Shown here: piece after piece, positions 62,510-64,000 of the stretch
Layout of the letters: the number at the start of each line of letters is the position of its first letter
Numbering within the stretch: position 1 is the first letter of the stretch
Translations under genes and position numbers: made by a program
Assembly (NCBI GenBank): GCA_051657745.1
Contig: JBOFLG010000044.1
Coordinates: 5,929-69,928 of the forward strand
DNA from: JBOFLG01 sp051657745
GTDB lineage: Bacteria > Actinomycetota > Actinomycetes > Actinomycetales > Dermatophilaceae
Direction of reading: 5' to 3'
Length of the DNA stretch: 64,000 bases
Notes under the pieces: generated by a model
What the model was told of the DNA's origin: nothing
The model's input: the letters and a program-made list of their open reading frames with translations, nothing else
Databases searched by the model: none

Positions 62510-63169
62510 AGCCAGTTCCTCACAATCGGGGAGACCGCTCGCATCCTCGGAGTATCTGCTCGTCATGCTCGCCGACTTGCCGACTCCGGCGCGGTCATCC
62601 GGATCGCCCGCGGCGTGGTCGACCGCGGCTCGGTCGACGGCTACCTCCGATCGCAGCGTCAGGGTCGGACGCGCGCCTGGGCCGAGCACACCGCCTGGGG
62701 TGCCATCGCGATCCTGTCCGGCCGCGATGCCGAGTGGCTGGGCGCCACCCAAGCCTCCCGACTGCGATCGGTGTTGCGCACGATCGATGGCGCCGACGAC
62801 TTCCTCACCCGGATGCGGGACCATGCCCGAGTCCATACCTTCGAGGCGCACCGCGCGGCACTCCCCCGCCTGCGCGAATTGACCGCCTCGACCAACCTCC
62901 GGCTGCTCGGAATCACTGAAGCAACGGGCGACCGCGTCGACGGCTACCTGTCCGATGCCGTCCATGGCGACGTGGTCCGCACTCTCGGCCTGCGGGCCGA
63001 CGCGGGCGGGACTGTCGTGCTGCGCACCACCGGGTTCGACATCGACCGGGTCCGAGACCTCGTCTCCACCACGACCGTCGCCGCCATGGACAGCGCCACC
63101 GACGCCGACCCTCGGCTGCGGGGGGTCGGCCGCCGGGCACTCAGCGAGCTGCTGGAGGCGTACCGATGA
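62504..63169 (+). CDS. Helix-turn-helix antitoxin-like protein (AbiEi-like)
   Basis: A 221-residue protein. The N-terminal FLTIGETARILGVSARHARRLADSG (residues about 5-29) is an excisionase/MerR-type helix-turn-helix, followed by GAVIRIARGVVDRGSVDGYLRSQ. The rest has WGAIAILSGRDAEWLGATQASRLRSVL and a C-terminal alpha/beta region ending in a long helix. Proteins of this layout precede AbiEii-like nucleotidyltransferases in actinomycetes and resemble AbiEi-type antitoxins. ATGA overlap with the next gene. The assignment rests on pairing and the helix-turn-helix. Confidence 0.7.
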   Translation: MTSQFLTIGETARILGVSARHARRLADSGAVIRIARGVVDRGSVDGYLRSQRQGRTRAWAEHTAWGAIAILSGRDAEWLGATQASRLRSVLRTIDGADDFLTRMRDHARVHTFEAHRAALPRLRELTASTNLRLLGITEATGDRVDGYLSDAVHGDVVRTLGLRADAGGTVVLRTTGFDIDRVRDLVSTTTVAAMDSATDADPRLRGVGRRALSELLEAYR

Positions 63170-63957
63170 ACGTCGTGCGCCCCACCATCGAGGTCACCGC
63201 CGCGCCCGGTGGCTGGCCGGCTCCGTGGCCCAGTGTCGCGGAGCTGGCTGACGCCCTGCCCGCTGCGAGTTGGACGCTCGTGGGTGGCCTGATGACCCAG
63301 CTCCACGCGATCCATCGCGGACTCGGCATCGTCCGGCCAACCAACGACGTCGACATCGTCCTGCACATCGAGACCAGACGAGGGGTACCGAACGAGGTGG
63401 CCACCGCCCTCGAAGGAGTCGGCTATCGATTCCGGCCCAGCATCGACGGGCGCAACCACACCGGGCACCGGTTCGTGCGCGGCACCTCCGCGGTCGACCT
63501 GGTCGCCGGCGACGAGGACCAGGTCGACGTCCTGATCGCCGACCACCCGGCGCCACGAGTGATCGAGAAGCTGCGCGGCCACGAGATGATCCGCATCGAG
63601 GGTGGCACCCAAGCATTGCGCCGGACCATGAACGCCCGGCTAGAGATCGGGCCTCGCACTGTCGTGACGATCTCGGTGCCCCGTCCTTTCGGGGCGCTGA
63701 TCCTCAAGGCTGCCGCCTACCGGACTGACTCCCGTGATCGTGAGCGTCACCTCTTTGACGCTGCCGCGCTGCTCGCCAGCATCGACGACCCGTTCGTCGA
63801 ACGCGCCGAACTCACCGGGTCGGACCGTCGTCGCATCGCGGCTCTCGCCGCGCGTCTCGACGCCAGCCACCCGGCCTGGCGGGCACTGCCCGCGGACCAC
63901 CGTACCCAAGGTCAGCTGACCCTCGACCTGCTTGCCGCCCCCGAGCCGATGAGGTGA
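63166..63957 (+). CDS. Nucleotidyltransferase-fold toxin-like protein (AbiEii-like)
   Basis: A 263-residue protein with a polymerase-beta-type nucleotidyltransferase core. WTLVGGLMTQLHAIHRG gives the GG motif and PTNDVDIVLHIE the DxD metal pair (near residue 61), with a third acidic position in AVDLVAG (near 110). A C-terminal helical part has RPFGALILKAAAYRTDSRDRERHLFDAAALL, the conserved lysine-containing helix of AbiEii/MenT-type toxins. Related enzymes add nucleotides to tRNA acceptor ends. Translationally coupled to the helix-turn-helix gene. After its stop only 43 nt remain. Confidence 0.75.
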   Translation: MNVVRPTIEVTAAPGGWPAPWPSVAELADALPAASWTLVGGLMTQLHAIHRGLGIVRPTNDVDIVLHIETRRGVPNEVATALEGVGYRFRPSIDGRNHTGHRFVRGTSAVDLVAGDEDQVDVLIADHPAPRVIEKLRGHEMIRIEGGTQALRRTMNARLEIGPRTVVTISVPRPFGALILKAAAYRTDSRDRERHLFDAAALLASIDDPFVERAELTGSDRRRIAALAARLDASHPAWRALPADHRTQGQLTLDLLAAPEPMR

Positions 63958-64000
63958 CCCATCTCGTTGGAGATCGACCTCGACAGTCGAACGGGGCCAT

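Overview
The window is about 70% GC by eye, with dense gene packing, many GTG starts and many ATGA stop/start overlaps. It comes from an actinomycete (Actinomycetota) chromosome. Support comes from families largely confined to that group (DUF3040, DUF3043, DUF4191, DUF5302, SAV_6107-type HEPN, Rv2175c-type DNA-binding protein, MacS-like kinase, actinobacterial CtaF, tailed QcrC/QcrA/QcrB) and from recalled gene order. Blocks match Mycobacterium tuberculosis Rv2172c-Rv2178c (metF-like, idsA, Rv2175c, kinase, class II DAHP synthase), Rv2191-Rv2205c (DnaQ/UvrC fusion, trpD, ctaE-qcrCAB, ctaF/ctaD/ctaC, adenosine kinase, ErpA, glycerate kinase) and Rv2211c-Rv2220 (gcvT, pepA, sucB, TIGR01777, lipB, lipA, DUF4191, RDD, glnA). 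The genus cannot be fixed from the sequence.

Layout. 1-2.6 kb: 5' part of topoisomerase IV parE, a zinc-ribbon DUF7455-type gene and a DUF456 membrane protein. 2.7-5.7 kb: DUF3040, then a minus-strand HEPN-methyltransferase-dinB unit behind a perfect LexA box. 5.9-13.7 kb: YbaK, metF, polyprenyl synthase, Rv2175c homologue, a decayed lytic transglycosylase, a PASTA Ser/Thr kinase, an EamA transporter and DAHP synthase. 13.8-20 kb: MacRS-like two-component system, plsC, an EEP nuclease, ROK glucokinase and an SRPBCC protein. 20-26.6 kb: acyl-CoA ligase, GT87-like membrane protein, a zinc-protease-like lipoprotein and the DEDD/GIY-YIG protein. 26.6-36.5 kb: trpD with a degenerate receiver, then the bcc-aa3 respiratory supercomplex genes ctaE-qcrCAB and, on the opposite strand, ctaC-ctaD-ctaF. 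36.6-48 kb: a cysteine-desulfurase-like protein with TusA, aat, adenosine kinase, erpA, glycerate kinase, nadA, an M20 peptidase, gcvT and pepA. 48-60.5 kb: 2-oxoacid dehydrogenase E2, TIGR01777, peptidase E, a Gfo/Idh-MMPL pair, lipB, a repeat-tailed membrane protein, lipA, DUF4191 and RDD. 60.6-64 kb: glnA behind a GlnR-like site, then an AbiEi/AbiEii-like toxin-antitoxin pair, the clearest accessory element.

Functional links. lipB and lipA make the lipoyl groups needed by the two lipoyl domains of the E2 protein and by the glycine-cleavage system that GcvT belongs to. ErpA supplies Fe-S clusters of the kind used by LipA, NadA and the Rieske subunit. QcrCAB and CtaCDEF form one menaquinol-to-oxygen electron path.

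Features of most interest: (1) a cysteine-desulfurase homologue that keeps the persulfide cysteine but has lost the PLP lysine, the stacking histidine and the conserved glutamine, translationally coupled to TusA; (2) the LexA-boxed HEPN-methyltransferase-DinB unit; (3) the toxin-antitoxin pair after glnA, with a partial duplication of the glnA 3' end; (4) about twenty genes whose start codon lies 6-8 nt after a TANNNT box, implying leaderless transcripts; (5) long perfect inverted repeats in divergent promoter regions and a strongly recurrent GCGGATGCCG 10-mer. No rRNA, tRNA, CRISPR array, prophage or insertion sequence was recognised.
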